Below, one piece after another: positions 49,201 through 62,063 of a stretch of DNA of 64,000 nucleotides (positions are counted from its first letter, which is position 1; every line of letters starts with the position of its first letter). Made by a program: the position numbers and the translations under genes. Source of the stretch: Oidiodendron maius Zn. Its lineage: Eukaryota > Ascomycota > Leotiomycetes > Myxotrichaceae. A model generated the notes under the pieces. It was not told where the DNA came from. It searched no databases and saw only the letters and a list, made by a program, of their open reading frames with translations. Location of the stretch: contig KN832895.1 in assembly GCA_000827325.1 (NCBI GenBank), positions 201,438 to 265,437 on the forward strand. Reading direction: 5' to 3'.

Positions 49201-50854
49201 ATCGCCATAGCAGTAGCTGAGATGTCGCCCCATATACGCTGGTAGGCTCTAATCATATTAAGTTTTATCTGCATTGGGACACTGATCGTGTAGGGAGATC
49301 CCGGTCGAACATGCTTAGCTTGCAAATACTGCTTTTGTCCCCGTAATTGAGCTGCACTTTTGCCTTGCTGGTCGATCGGGTATTCTTGTTCGTACTCGTT
49401 GATGTCTTGCTGAAGTGCTTTGTACTCAGCAGATACACGCCAGTAGTTTTCGAATTCGGCTGGAGTCCTGGGAACTCTATTTTCCATTCCTTCACGTGCT
49501 TTCCGTTCGAGGGGATTCGTCACCGATGTCAAGAAATCGCCAGTCGTTTGACGCGGAGGGCAAACCCAGCCCTGTCTCTCGAAATACGCCTTCGCCTCGT
49601 TGGCCGGACCAAAGTAGATTTGGCGACCTTCGTAAAGAACCGCAGCCTTGTCAAAGAGATCGTAGATGGCTTGGCTGGCCTGGTATATGGCGACAGCATG
49701 GGTACTACTTGCCAGATTGGCTCCAAGGCGCAGAGACTGCACGAATTTAAAAGCTGTTGCAGAGTCTAAACCACGAGTGCTGTACATGTCAGTACTATAT
49801 TTAAAGTGCAAGCACGATGGCATTACCTGTTATCCCATGCAGCGAATGGGCAACCTGCGAGCACCATCTCTGCTATACTGACTCGTTTCCTCTCACCGCC
49901 AGAGACACCACGGACAAAGTCGTTACCAACCTTCGTATTGTAGGTGTGGCTCAACCCGAAGATGGCCATGACGACCTGAGCGACATACTTGCACCACTCT
50001 TTACGACTCATTCCTTGGATTCGATGAGATGGCGTGCGGACGGATGCGGCGAACTCGAGCGTCTGCCCAACTGTGAGATGAGGGAAGTGCTTGTCCACCT
50101 GCACCGTGTTAGCATCTTTCGCCATAACAGTATCCAATCTAGCAATGTTTACCTCTTGATTATAGGCAGTCTCGCCCTTAAATTCCCTAATCATTTGCTT
50201 CTGTGGGATACCGTTGTAGTGGATGGTTGAATTCGCGCCCACATCCAAGCCGTACAGCTCGCCACACATGCTCTTTAGCAGCGTAGTACACCCCGCACCT
50301 GGGCGTCCGAGCACGATCAAGAGCTCACCACTCCTCAGGAGACCATCAAAATTGTGGAGGATGGCTTCTGGCTTCTTCTTGCTAACGCTGAAGAACTCCC
50401 CTGGGCGGAAAGGTGCGAGCAGGTATGAGCCAACGGTCTGCTGGAGCTGCACAGCCGCCCCTGACCCAGACACATTGAGGTTTCTGTACGCAATTCCGAC
50501 TTCTTTCCGGGTAATACCCTCCGCGCCAATGTCTTGGATGAAGTTCCGTAGCCACTTGGATATGTCGAAGTCCTTCTGCTGTGGGTCCAAAGAGGAATGG
50601 ATTCGTTCACCGTCGGGAAACGCGCTGCTTCGACGCTGCGACAATGCGGTCACTATGCGATGGAGTTCGCTTCTGTTGTCTTCACTGATCATGGTCTCGC
50701 TCTGCCTCCGTGAAGTGTCCAATCTTGCGAGACCATCGCCATCGCCAGTCTGTATCGGAGCGAATTGGCGTGTATGGCCCCCGTTCGAAGCCCTAGAAGC
50801 CTCCAAGGACACGGTCTCATCACGAGGAGCTTCATCTTCAGATTGTCCAGTCAT
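46216..50854 (-). CDS. PDR-type ABC transporter (ABC-G full size), four exons
   Basis: Exons 49827-50854, 47984-49779, 47029-47933 and 46216-46980 join in phase to give 1497 residues, in the usual range. The architecture is (NBD-TMD)x2. NBD1 has the fungal degenerate Walker [10 protein letters not shown] at about residues 183-191, signature VSGGERKR, and [13 protein letters not shown] across intron 1. TMD1 spans about the stretch from QRIWGD to FMATELN. NBD2 has canonical GVSGAGKTT, signature LNVEQRK, and [17 protein letters not shown]2 ends in [11 protein letters not shown]. Such pumps at the plasma membrane export azoles and other hydrophobic toxins or secondary metabolites. All three introns are 47-50 bases. 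No break was seen. The closest neighbours upstream are unassigned. Confidence 0.92.
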
Positions 50855-52828
50855 GGTAGCGGTTTACGTAGAATTGAGGGCGTAAACTGTCGGCCAGAAC
50901 AAAGGAGTGTGTGTCTAATTTAAAGGAAAATTCATCTCACTGGCATCTAGTGTCAAGCATCCAAATGACGGAGGAGGTCGACGCTATTGTTTAGGGCCAT
51001 CTACTAGTGCGTACGGCACGTATGTTCGTACCGTGGCCGCCGATCCTACAGACTTTGTTTGGGCCGGGCCTGGCAGCTACATGTCCGAGCCCGTCTAAAA
51101 CCAAGCCAAATGGAAGATATGCAGGCTAAGAGGGCTGACCCTGCGGCTGGCGGCACACGGGGGATTCGGACTACCGAAGGCCGGCCCGGCCAAGGTTGAT
51201 GGATAGTGGCAAAATTCGCACAAAGCCCAGTGCCGATCCTGCGAGATTTTAAAATAAAAAACGGAGATCTCCGAACTCCCTGACTGACAACTCAGGGGGA
51301 GGGTCTCGCTTAATGTCAATAGAGCGTTGCTGGTGTTGTAGTATACGTGTATTGAGCGAATCAGAAATTCTTGTTCTTCCAGCTGCCCTCCAGACTCCCC
51401 CTTTCATCTGCGCCGAAAAGTCCGCAGCACTAATTTGTACGGTTGCGTGGATACACCTATTGTGCAACAGCTTGAGTTATCACGATCGACGAAAGGCAGG
51501 TACTCGCCTTAGGGAAATTTATACGGCTTATCTTATACGGAAGCAAATTGCAACTTACTGAAAGAGACTTCCCGAAGTGTATATCTGCCGCTACGGGATG
51601 AGATAAGAACATTCCCATAGATGACTTGCTGTCGCTGGTCGTAGCCGCCAGGGGTCTACCCCTGCAAGAAATGCCTTCCTGTATATTTCAGCTACCAGTT
51701 TATCTTCCGGGGAATACAGACCTTTTCTCTCCGGGGAACGGAGGGACACTCTGAGAACATATGGCGTTTACATTGGTTCGGCTTGCTTGCTCTATCACTG
51801 AAGTTCTAATGTCTAGACGCAATCAATGTACTGTACTGTGCCATGTCTAGTAGAGTAGTTAGGACGCCTAATGCCTCTTAAACAGAAGCTATGTCGTGTC
51901 TATAGTCTCATTTTATACAAACATAACACAAGAGATAACTATGTTCACTTTACTTCTCATCGGCCGCCTCCTACGGCTTATATGGACGCGGTCCTTAAGC
52001 GTCGACTCTATAGTCTGATCGAACTTATAGTCTCAGTAGTCAACCTACCACAGCTCAAAGCACCCACCATTCCTTATTCAGTCGATCGAATCGAATAATA
52101 CTAGTGATCCAGCTTACCGGCTAACCTCTAAAGCCGATAAACCCCGACGTTTGCGCGCTGCGGACTATTATCAAGATCATTATGGGAAATCACAATAGGG
52201 AGGTTTTGGGACATAATATCACAAGAACACATAAGGTAGACTGGTGCTCCACCACGTAAGAACGTTAGTCCAGACGTCACTGCCATGATTAAAAGCCGAA
52301 AGAAGTTCCTAGAGCCGCTTAAATCTGACGAATAGGATCCTCCCTTATCCTACAATGAGGCTATTGATGCGTGGATATCTATGGCCGACGCGTATAACGC
52401 TAAAAGAGATGCTAGAGCAGAGGCACAAGGTCGTATAGCTATGAAATCACATCCGTTAGTACTCTAGCGGTCAAATCAGTTTGCGACGTATAGTGATAAA
52501 GCCACTCTTAGGCTATCAGGTCGAAATAAGAGGCATAGATCGCATTCAAATGACCCGGATGTGACGGCTTAAGCTGAACAAAGGGGAGTCAAAACACTGA
52601 AAAAGGAGGTAAGCAAGAGGGGGAGGGGAGGTCGGGGCCACAGGGGTGGATTGCATTAGTCGTGCTCTATTTATAAGGCGCCGGGGCTCTCTTTATACTG
52701 GAATTGATCCTTTGCACAAGTCATTACGATGTAAGAGTTTACTGTATACTATTATTTAGCAAACTTAGAACCTGTCACAAAGCCGTTCTCGCAAAATGTG
52801 ACCAAAGGAGATCATCTAACCACCTGTA
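50855..52828. other. 2-kb region without a supported gene
   Basis: It includes the transporter's promoter side. The part 52090-52660 keeps some protein-like reading with stops (for example PTMIKSRKKFLEPL-like and EAIDAWISMADAYNAKRDAR), perhaps a worn repeat or gene; no family was recognised. Confidence 0.35.
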
Positions 52829-54082
52829 TCACGGAACCTTAGAGACAGCATCTTGGCAAAAGTTCCAGAGTAGCTGCCATTCCTTTTCATCTTTTGCCAA
52901 GGCCGTGCTCAATTCTTCCTTTCCGGTTCCAGTGTATTTCTGGCTCCGTGACCATGTCGGAGCCCAATATTCTCCGTGTACTTTCTTTTCGCGGATTTGG
53001 CTACTGGCTGAAAGAAACACTTGTGTCCTTGCCGCATCACGAGTAGTGTTTTTCATGAACACTCGAAGCGTACTCTTAATCATAGATGCCAACCACGGTC
53101 GGACTAAAGGTTGCTGGTGTTCACCTAGCGCCGTGTTTGGCACTTGGCCTTGGATCGTTAGACAAAGACCGCGAGGTGGATATGATTCGACTCAAATAAA
53201 CATACCGGGATGGCAAACATTCACAAAAATGGATTCAGAACTCTTAACCCAAATATCTTGATCCAGTGCTTTTGCGAGATATAGGACAGCAAGTTTCGAA
53301 TCGAGATAACGCTGAAATGCACCCTTTAGGTGAAGGAGACTAGTTCCATCATCAGGAATCGGACTAGTTAGTGCCTTGTAATCAAGTTTCTTAGCATCTG
53401 TATAGCCTCGAGAGCTGGTAAAAGTTATTCTTGCATCACCGTACACCCTCGCAGTGGAGTCAATTATATCTAAAGAGTTGTTAGATATTAGCACGTGGTT
53501 GTATCCGGTGTGAAATTCTTGTACCGGATAAGAGTGAAGGGCGAATTAGAAACCGCATACCCATAAGTGACGTGACGAACACGAAATGGCCCAAACAATT
53601 AACTGCGAAGGTTCTCTCATATCCATCTGGACTCAAGATGCTTTGTGGAGAAAATGCAATTGCCGCATTGCAAACTACTATATCCAGTCTTCCCACATCG
53701 CCATCTGCTGAATTCTGGCTGATTTTCTTCTTTAGGCTATGTGCAGAACTCCTCGAACTCTCTATGCTTGACAAGTCCAGTTTATGGAAATGCACAGAGC
53801 CTCCAGATCTTGCTGTGTGCTGGCTCACCTCCTCGCGTGCAGATTCGACGCCCGCGCGGTCTAGTTCGCCGTCTAGTGCGCATATATAGACGGTAGCGCC
53901 AAGGCAGCCTAAAAGAATGGTGGTCTGAAGTCCGATGCCCTGTGATCCACTTTATAGGGAATGTCAGCATGTCGGAGGCTATCTGTACCACTGGACGCTG
54001 CGAGACCTAGAGCATACCCGGTGACTACCGCAGTTTTTCCAGTCAGATTTTCTAATGAGTTAAGATACTCCAGATCCCTCAT
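52829..54082 (-). CDS. short-chain dehydrogenase/reductase, four exons
   Basis: Exons 54018-54082, 53561-53949, 53206-53469 and 52829-53148 join in phase to give 345 residues. The NAD(P) motif TGGSQGIG is assembled across intron 1 (acceptor ATAAAG). VGRLDIVVCNAAIAF (NNAG-like), ERTFAVNCLGHFVFV and FTSSRGYTD follow. The usual YxxxK is represented by RYLDSKLAVLYLAK (Tyr-x-x-x-Lys). The later part has FVNVCHPGQ, TRDAARTQVFLSASSQI and a C-terminal extension. It resembles retinol-dehydrogenase-like fungal SDRs. Substrate is unknown. The single-frame view looks broken only because introns carry stops. Confidence 0.8.
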
Positions 54083-54805
54083 TGTGAAAGGTGTTTGAAT
54101 TAATGCTCCTACTGTGAGACGTCGTATTCTGACTCTACGATCGCTCTCCAGTGGTGCGTAGTATTATTGCCTCCTCGACCTGCGATTAAAGGTCGCGATT
54201 GGGGCCAATTATGAGACGCTGGCATATGACAACGAATGTTGAGTGAAAGTAGAGGTTGAAGTGGGAATAGATCTGTTTTAAGGAGTTGCGCTTTCTGACA
54301 AGTGTTATCCCGCCGTCAGACTCGTGATACAATCGCACCCCTGCGGCAGCTTGCCAGGGTGAGAATTGCCACTCTTGGCCACCGCCTTTGGTGAATTGAC
54401 CTCCTTATTTATGGATATAAGTCTTAGAACTAGGAAATATTCCGCGACGTCGACAGGTGAGGCACTAAGAACGAATTACATATATCAGACCGTTCACACA
54501 TGGATAAAAACTTTCACATCATTGAGCTTGGGTCATTGTATATAGAGCAAGGGTTGGAGCCCGGGTCACAATTACAAAGGTAGATGTAACGAACAACAAC
54601 CTCATTGTTCAACGGTAGCTGAAGCAATAGCAGGATGTGTTCTATCAAAGTGTAATAGTCTAAATTCAAAACAAAACAAGGCATCTATACGAAACAAAGG
54701 AAACATTCGCCCAATATACATACATTACACCATAGTCATACGCATTCTGACGACTAGCGCAATGCGTAGTCAGTCACAGGTTGAGCCCTATGCTGTTCTC
54801 CGCTG
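54083..54805. other. intergenic, no gene seen
   Basis: This lies between the SDR start and the end of the RTA1-like gene. No coding frame is supported. Confidence 0.45.
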
Positions 54806-55809
54806 TCAGCGAGCTTTATGCGTTGGTCTCTCACCAGCTGCAAGATTCTGCATCTCAGCGTCCACCTCTGCACCTGTCCCTCTGCCCGCCTTCAACCACC
54901 CGTTAATCTCGCTCGGATGCACCACGTTCATAATGACCATGATAACAACCATCAACGCCGCGTCGAAAATATACAAAAACAGTTCCTTGCTCTGGAGGTA
55001 TCTTTCCTTTCCCTGTATGTATTCGATGACTCTGTAAACCGATCGCACCATAATCAGTGCATTCGCCGTATATAAGACCCAGATGTGTTTGCGCCAGTTT
55101 ATGTCCAATTGGGAGGACGATTGAGTGGGCACTTTGTTAATGCGCGCGTGGAAAAGGACGGACGCTGAGATAAAGATACCGAAAAAAATAATCTGGACAA
55201 AGAGGCCTGCGATGATGATCTTCTGGCCCGTGCTGGTCGAGGAGGTGTTGCCACTGCTACTGGCACCAGCAAGGATCGCACCGCCTAGAGCGGTCAGAAT
55301 TAGTCGGACGTTGTTACCGGAGAAGTCATAGGGAGGATGTCCGTACGTGCGGCTTGCGCGAGGAATGATATAACGTCGCCTGTTACGAAGATCTTGGTAA
55401 GCCAGCGCCGTCGTATTGGTGCATGCGCCTCTCCGCCTGTGAGGAGGATAATACGGCCGAGTATCATGTATATGGATGCTGCAAAAAATGCCGGTCCCAG
55501 TAGGAGAAGGAGGGCCTGAATAATGAATGGTCCGCGCTTATAGTTCGGGCTTTCTTTGGCAGACATCATACGGGCAATATAACCTATGAGGTCAACTAGC
55601 ATCAAAAGTGTCAGTCCGACAGTATATTGATTCGGCAATAGAGGCCTGGGGGCCTTACAGAATCCTCCAATGAGGAAGGGGACCAGGAACCAGGCTTTTG
55701 AGCGGATCATTCTCCATAGATGAAGGAGAGTGTTTATGGCGAAGAGAAAAACAAATATGATAGCCGCTGTTGAGGAAGGCGTGTAGTTGTAGTAGCCTGA
55801 GCCAGCCAT
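54806..55809 (-). CDS. RTA1-like membrane protein, two exons
   Basis: Exons 55347-55809 and 54806-55284 join in phase to give 313 residues with about seven hydrophobic helices. Family motifs include YNYTPSSTAAIIFVFLF at the N-terminus, FVTGDVISFLAQA (the FV..DV.SF..Q signature), GQKIIIAGLFVQIIFFGIFI, RSVYRVIEYIQG and MNVVHPSEING. RTA1/RSB1-type proteins are linked to lipid (sphingoid base) translocation and resistance to toxicants such as aminocholesterol. The intron is 62 bases with CTAAT and CTGAC branch-like words. The C-terminal tail is polar. Confidence 0.85.
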
Positions 55810-57525
55810 TTTCCCCTTCTGATCGGAATCGCGCTCGAAGCGTACTGTGGGTAGGTGCGAGGCACTAGAACCAAGGAGAGAGTGTGTAGGAGTCGAATAT
55901 GATGAGAACTGTGAGACTATATTATAGGAGATTTGAATTTGAATTATTGTGAGAACAGGAATGGAATGGAATTTATATAAAGATCAACGTAACAAGTCAA
56001 TTGCCTATCCGAGGTCAGACCGAGGGCTAGGCCAGTGGGTCATCCCAAGGCACTAGTATTTACGCTAATTTCCTGGATTTTAAGCCAGGAACGGAAATGT
56101 GCGAAAGGTGCGAGGAGGCTAGGCCGCGGCCGCGTAGACCAAGCCTTGGCTGTCAGCTGCGCGAGACTATGTGCCGGGGTAGAGTTCTTTTACACTTTAC
56201 GATGTAGATGTTACATGGCTTGGTATCGGCCAGTCTTGTATCTACGACCTCGCCTCGTTGCGATCCTCTCGATGTATTGCGATATCATAGAATTTAATAA
56301 AGTAAATGGACGTCTTATTGGCTTTAGGAAAAGCTTCTTAACTAACCGCTACATCACACAGGTCAAGCTAGTATGGGTGCGGCTAAGGGTTTATGTATTT
56401 CGTGGGTCATCTCACGCTGACAATGCAATACCAAATTACCACTACTGTAACATATATTTCTAATATATGAAGAACCTAGCCTCATCTTAGTCCAACTAAA
56501 CTCTGTCCAGAGCAGTAACTGGTCTTCACAAACATCTCCACCACATTTGCTACCTCGTCTGGCTGCCGATGAACCTTAGTTACTACTACAAGTAAAGAAA
56601 GCCTATAACGTCAAGGTATGGGCTCGAACACCTACTTTCTGACAGTGAGTTTGACGTGAGTGTTGTCAGAAAGTAGGTGCCTCAGGCACCTACTTTTGGG
56701 CCGTAATTTCAGTCCAACAGAGACAGCTTGGAGGAGAGACTCAGATGAATCAACAAGTTCAATCAGTTGCTTTAGAGCTTCAATACAATCAATTCAAACC
56801 CATTTTGACATCGTGCGCTAGATACACGTGTTATCTGACAGTAAGGGCCGCCGTAACTTATCTAGGAATTGCTTACTAAAAAGATGGCGCACCCAAATTG
56901 GGTTAAGACTGGAACCCATATAAAACATCTGGTATTCAGGAGAACTGAGTTCTCTAAGGATTCATCTTAATCAATCAACTGAATAGCTAGTAAGTAGAGA
57001 TACTGCTCAGTATCTAGTCTGTGTATTTGTTGGTATCCTGGTGATATCACTTAGCTGATCTAGCTACATTGAGATAGTCGCTTGCGTTCGTAGGGCGAAC
57101 GGCCCATGGGAAAACGTCAAATTAAATCAAATCAATCAAGGCACACGCTTCAGGCGTCATGATCCACTGCTGGAAGAAATGGAAAGGCTTACAAACCTTG
57201 AGCAGGAAACGATGGCTGCGTGGTGTAGAGCAAATGATGACTGAACTAACCTCCGTGAACATTCCTTCCCCCATAAAATCATATCCTTTTGACTCCCTAT
57301 GGATAGCTCTCATATTTCTCCCGTCATATCTCAGGCCAAACATTTGTTTCGCACCCCTTTCTACTCCTCTTTCCCACCCTTACGCTAAGCTGTTCTTTGA
57401 GCCTGCCCCGTTTCAGGGCTTCGGCGTGCGGAGCGCTCATTGCCAATTTAGTCAGATTGGCACCAGGTGTTAGATTGTTCCATATTAGGAAAGGAGATAA
57501 GGCGGTACCGTCCTCCCGCCTAGGG
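55810..57525. other. 1.7-kb intergenic region
   Basis: No gene is supported. It holds the hairpin listed at 56629-56697 and a GTAAGGGCCGCC word at 56841 shared with the inverted-repeat element at 322-472. Confidence 0.4.
56629..56697. repeat. nested inverted repeat / hairpin
   Basis: CACCTACTTTCTGACA (56629-56644) is exactly complementary to 56664-56679, and a further CACCTACTTT follows through the palindrome AGGTGCCTCAGGCACCT (56675-56691). It could be the end of a MITE or a cruciform-forming site. Confidence 0.6.
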
Positions 57526-60181
57526 TTAATATGCCAGTCCGTTAGAGCCGGGAGTCCAGCGATACAACGAAAGCAGCTCCCTCCTCCTAGCCTTCTGCCC
57601 ACTTCCAAATCTCTGGTTCATATCCTGTACATCATATAACATGGAGCGCAGGACCTTGCGGAAGTTTTTCTATTCATTCTCAGTATTGTGGATTGGGCAT
57701 TCCTTCTGACGGATGTTCCCTCTGCTTCAGGAGCAACAAGAAAGATAACATGATAGGCGGCTACTCACCTGGAACAAAGTATCCAGCGTTATCGCGCTCA
57801 CTTCATGAGCACGAATAATTGTTTCGCATATTTCAGCCACTGGTTTGTTTTGGCCCAGCTGCGGCATTCGATCAGCGAAGAGCAGGACAATAAAACTGCC
57901 CTGCAGGAGATAAATCCCAAAGAGATAGGGCATGAAAACTAACTCCGGATCGAGGCTTAGGATCTTAGAGAGCGCTTCCGAAGCGCTGATTGCATGCGAC
58001 GCGCATGTTACAAATTTGGCAGATGTAATCCAGTCATCGTTGTCCTCAATCATGGAGATAGGATCCCATTTTCCATGCAAAAGCACATAGAGCACATGTA
58101 GGATATAAGTACTATATGCGACAACAAAGGGAAGTCGGGAGTCCTCACGTGCTCCGTCAGTTGCTAATAACGAGAGATTCCTCACATGCGAGGCATTTTC
58201 TTCAAGAATGGACTTGCCGAAGGAGTACAATCTTCCGCGTGCATCGAGTTTGATCAGGTCCTGCTGACGCTGCGAGAGCATGCTTTCAATCTGCAGAACT
58301 GCTTCTTCATTTGGGAACCCACCCAGCATAGGATGGAATTGACAGTGATGTAGATGCATGATGTTTCCCAGAATCACCATCAGAGGTAGAAAGTATTCAA
58401 AGAACCCGGTGCCAGTAATCTGTGAGGGTGGTCCAAATGACCGTGGTGGCAGGCAATGTAGTGGGATATCTTCCATCTGATCCCATACTCTCTCCGGTAG
58501 TGGTGTGAAGACCCGAAATGTCCCGTCTGGGATACCCAGTGTTAGGTTGAAAGCAAGCCCAAGATGACGCTCTAAGCAGTAGATTAGCCAGAAGAGTCGC
58601 CGCCGTTCTTCGTCAGCAATCAGCTGGCTCCGAAACGAAGCACAGCCCTCGTGTGAGATCGGTGACACTGGCCCAGACGCTTCATGTTTCTCATCTTGCA
58701 TTGCGATCCCGCTTGCTCGAACGAGCCGGGCTGCCTTGGCCAGCCATTTCAGTGAGTCTGCTTTGAAATGGCTGCCGGATATCACTAGTACAAGAATAAC
58801 GGTGGCGAAGATCGCATCCACCGAGCCTGGCTGGTTGTCAATACAACCCTCAAAGGACCCGGTAGGGGAGGGCCAATGCCCGTCCTGTTTGGAGGAGCCG
58901 GCCGAATGAAAATGCCATCCATCTAGATGCATGCAATCGGACACGGTCAGTGAATTCACACGACGACAACATTGATTTGGGTATGCATACCAGGAGTTCG
59001 GGAATAATTGTCAGGATCTTCGAGTTCAACCAAAGCCAACGACAAACGATAGAGTTCCGTCGTGATCCGTTGTCTGGCCCCAGGAGGGTCGAAAAGCTTC
59101 ATATCAGCAGTCTGGGCAACGCAAAATAGCATCACCGCAACGAGGGCTTGTGATATTGGCCGTGGGTTTGTGGGGTGAAGGATGGCTGACGGCCGGAGGA
59201 CCTGAGTTACTACGTAGGGCGAGGCCGAGCTGGACTGCGAATCGCGCTGCCCAGAAAAAAAGCTCTCTAGTAGATCAAAAGCCTCTTCAGCGGTGATAAT
59301 ACCATGGAGTCTTGGTAGTAATGGCTTTAAGCACCGAAAGGTTCGTTGAGAATGTAAAGGGTACGCAAGAGGACTAAATGAGTTCCTCTGTTCACTAATT
59401 CCTTGGCGATCAGCTCGCGGGTAGTTGCTATGTGACCAGTAGTCAAACGATTGCGGGTCTGCGATAGGCACGTGGCTGGAGTTTGGTGTTCCTGTGAGCG
59501 AACTCGTGGGATCATCGGAGTATGAGACGGCTGTATTGGGGGAAACATTGTTCCATCGCTCACTTAGTCTTGTATTCAACTGGTCGTCTAAAGTTGCCTG
59601 GGCTGCTTCGCAAGGATCTTGGCCTCCTGATATCGTCGATTCTATATTATTATTTTGAGAGGAGGAGAGAATAGATGACACCGAAGTAGGTTCACACGAG
59701 AGTCCGTAATGAGAAGCGCTTCTAATGTCGGCACCGGAAGAGCAATTCTCGACCGGATCCAGAACCCAAGAGAGCTCTGGTACTCTCGATTCTTGACTCT
59801 TGGCCGCCCTACCAGAAACCAATGCTCCGGGCGGTCGACCTCTCTTTCTAACGGGTTTACTGTACTGACAAGAATCTCCTCGATCTAGGTTTCGATCCAC
59901 AGTAAGTTTCATGGCCCCTCCACAAGCTGCGCGGCTAGGCTTTACACGACTAGATTGGGTGAAACGTACCTGCACATCGATTACTGATATGATGTACAAT
60001 TTATAAGTTCGAGGATCTCATATAAGAGCTAGGTAAAGTGGCTCGAGCAAAGAGGGAGAGAGCGCGCTTACCAAGGATGTTTCCCATCACAACGTTGCTT
60101 TGAGCCAGTGCATTTGTCACAAGCCTTACTGACTCTGCTGGCGCCGCGCCGTCGGAAGAATGCACCTCCACGCATGATCAT
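57526..60181 (-). CDS. Zn2Cys6 regulator, AraR/XlnR-like, four exons
   Basis: Exons 60072-60181, 58991-59934, 57769-58922 and 57526-57654 join in phase to give 778 residues. The first exon carries RVSKACDKC then SKQRCDGKHP of a fungal binuclear zinc cluster, completed after a 137-base intron. The linker KPVRKRGRPPG and the C-terminal block VLRSMLYDVQDMNQRFG..RRELLSLYRWTPG are typical of the XlnR/AraR/Clr-like group that controls plant-polysaccharide and pentose genes. The middle homology region covers GIITAEEAFDLLESFFSG to ERRRLFWLIYCLERHLGL. Odd: the spacing after the fourth Cys is C-x3-C-x17-C instead of C-x2-C-x6-C, so either the exon-2 start is misread or the DNA-binding domain is altered. 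Confidence 0.8.
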
Positions 60182-60874
60182 GAAGGCATGAACAAGTATA
60201 TTCAGCTAGTTGTATGTGCGATATACGTATGTCGGAATAGCTAGTTGTGTATCCTTCTGCCGTCTCGCTCTAAAAAATCATCGCTAGCCAGGTCCCAGCA
60301 CCCCCGGGAGCGGGGTAAAACGAACGGTCCGACTCAGTCGTTGGATGCGGAATCATATTACCCCGCAAATAGTATAGGCGCTAGTCCTCCGCGAGCGCCA
60401 GAGCAGCTTAGAAAGTGGGATCATTTTGTGGAGCTATTATTTTAACTACATCAGCTGTTAAGTGAGATATTTTGATGCAAATTTGAAACATTTCCAGGTA
60501 GAATTTTAGTGCTCCAGCGAATTGTCAAAACTTTGGTAGGAATGGCCTATTTGGATTGGGCAGATAACCTCCACAATTTAGCCTTGCCTATCCATAGCCG
60601 GACCAGTCAGCATTAGAAGAAACAGACCATGGCAATTACTCGGCGCTATGTGAGAATCTCAATCCCAAGGCACCAGTAGAGATTGGGCGTGCAGCAGTTC
60701 TCAGGAATTGTTAGCTCGCAGATCGAACTGGAAATACTATTGATGAGTGGACATCTCATTTCGGTCAAGATTGTACAGTATGCTCCCAAATAAGTACACA
60801 TATCCACCAATTCATGGCTGGAACTCCGGCACAGATGAGGAGACATGGGATGCGGAGCTTGCCTTTATAAAACA
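60182..60874. other. intergenic, no gene seen
   Basis: Promoter side of the zinc-cluster gene, then unassigned sequence up to the solo LTR. Confidence 0.45.
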
Positions 60875-61105
60875 TGTTGACTAGGGCTTTAAACACCTAT
60901 GTCACATGTCTATCCTTCAGGATCTAGGATTTAGGATTCAGAGGATTCAAGTGAGTCACTAAGAACCCCAAAGGTCTATATAGAGGGGGACGCTACACTG
61001 GTGTTTACTCGATAGTTGTCTCTGCATTACTCAATAGTCAATACGCTGAGTTTCACCTTGATGCCGATTACGACCTGCGCACCATATTTTAACCTCCACT
61101 CAAGA
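60875..61105 (+). mobile_element. solo LTR, family B
   Basis: Starts TGTTGACTAGGGCTTT and ends CACTCAAGA. It shares central words (TAGTTGTCTCTGCAT, TGAGTTTCACCTTGAT) with 45309-45528 and the LTRs at 7065 and 8509. No internal region is present; the target duplication is not clear. Confidence 0.65.
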
Positions 61106-61717
61106 AGTTAAATAGATAGATAATTTGTATACTGAGTGCTTTACGCATACATTCAAAAGATAACTATAATATTGACAAAATAAGACTCTTTTAGAAGTTG
61201 TAACCTGATTATTCTCTTATAATATATTAGATAAGAGGAGGTCAGAGATCAACATTAGTCAACCACTAGGCAGATTAATAGAAGCGTCAATCCAAAGTAC
61301 CGTCCTAGGCGTCATCCATACCCGTTAATCAAACTGCTTTAAATTACCGGTCATCTATGCGGGGCTAGGCTATACCACTTCGAAAAATATTATCTGACGG
61401 GTAGTTTTCTCGCAGTACACGTCTCGGCATACCAGTATCGGCCGAATTTATTCGACTTGCGGAGAGTCGGGCTTGGGTTTTACTTAACGCAACTGTTCCC
61501 TGCCCTTCATCATATGTACAGAGCTTGCACCGAACCAAACCTTCTTCCTGCACGTACACACTGGTGCATAAAAGTATTTATAGGAGATTAACTGCAGGAC
61601 AAGAAGTAATTTTCCCAAACAACTGACGAATCCAATCCATTTTCCTACATTGACGGTTCAGCACATTTTCGATCAATTCCGATCAACTACTCCAGTTCCC
61701 AAAACTAAGACGCTGCA
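61106..61717. other. intergenic, no gene seen
   Basis: AT-rich at first, then mixed sequence. No coding frame is supported. Confidence 0.4.
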
Positions 61718-62063
61718 ATGGTCACCATTCAAAGCTTTATTACCCAGGATGTGAGATCCCCGGTACGTTAGCAACTCTACCCGCAGACTTCGTGTAACAG
61801 TTAGCTGGAATGATCATATTGACTGTTGTTAGTGGGAAAAAGTGTATTCTGGAGTATGTGGATCATCCAGTGAACATTTTGTGCATCCAGTGAGAGCAGA
61901 AAGGGGATATCTGGTTACTCCTCAGGAGGCGGGATATAGTGTAGAAATGAAGGAAGAGAGCATGGAGCGATACAGTTTTCCAGGGGAGAAGGGGAAAAGC
62001 TGCTGGCAAACTGACGAGGCGAGAGTTATTTTGGACGCTCCAAGGGTAATAAAGGGCCTGTAA
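61718..62063 (+). pseudogene. sugar-acid dehydratase remnant (enolase superfamily), internally deleted
   Basis: The start, MVTIQSFITQDVRSP, followed by a GTACGT donor, matches the first exon of fungal L-galactonate / L-fuconate-type dehydratases (MVxIxGFxTxDVRFP). Then, after about 70 bases, LEYVDH and, in another frame, SSEHFVHPVRAERGYLVTP and AGYSVEMKEESMERYSFPG match the extreme C-terminus of the same family. The catalytic barrel (about 350 residues) is missing, so a large internal deletion joined both ends; one frame change also splits the C-terminal piece. L-galactonate dehydratase acts in D-galacturonate (pectin) catabolism. Confidence 0.65.

Noticed and set aside
55190-55200. Suspected frameshift in a T-run of the RTA1-like gene
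   Set aside because: Counting the run shows seven T and the frame continues correctly; the competing frame is a shadow.
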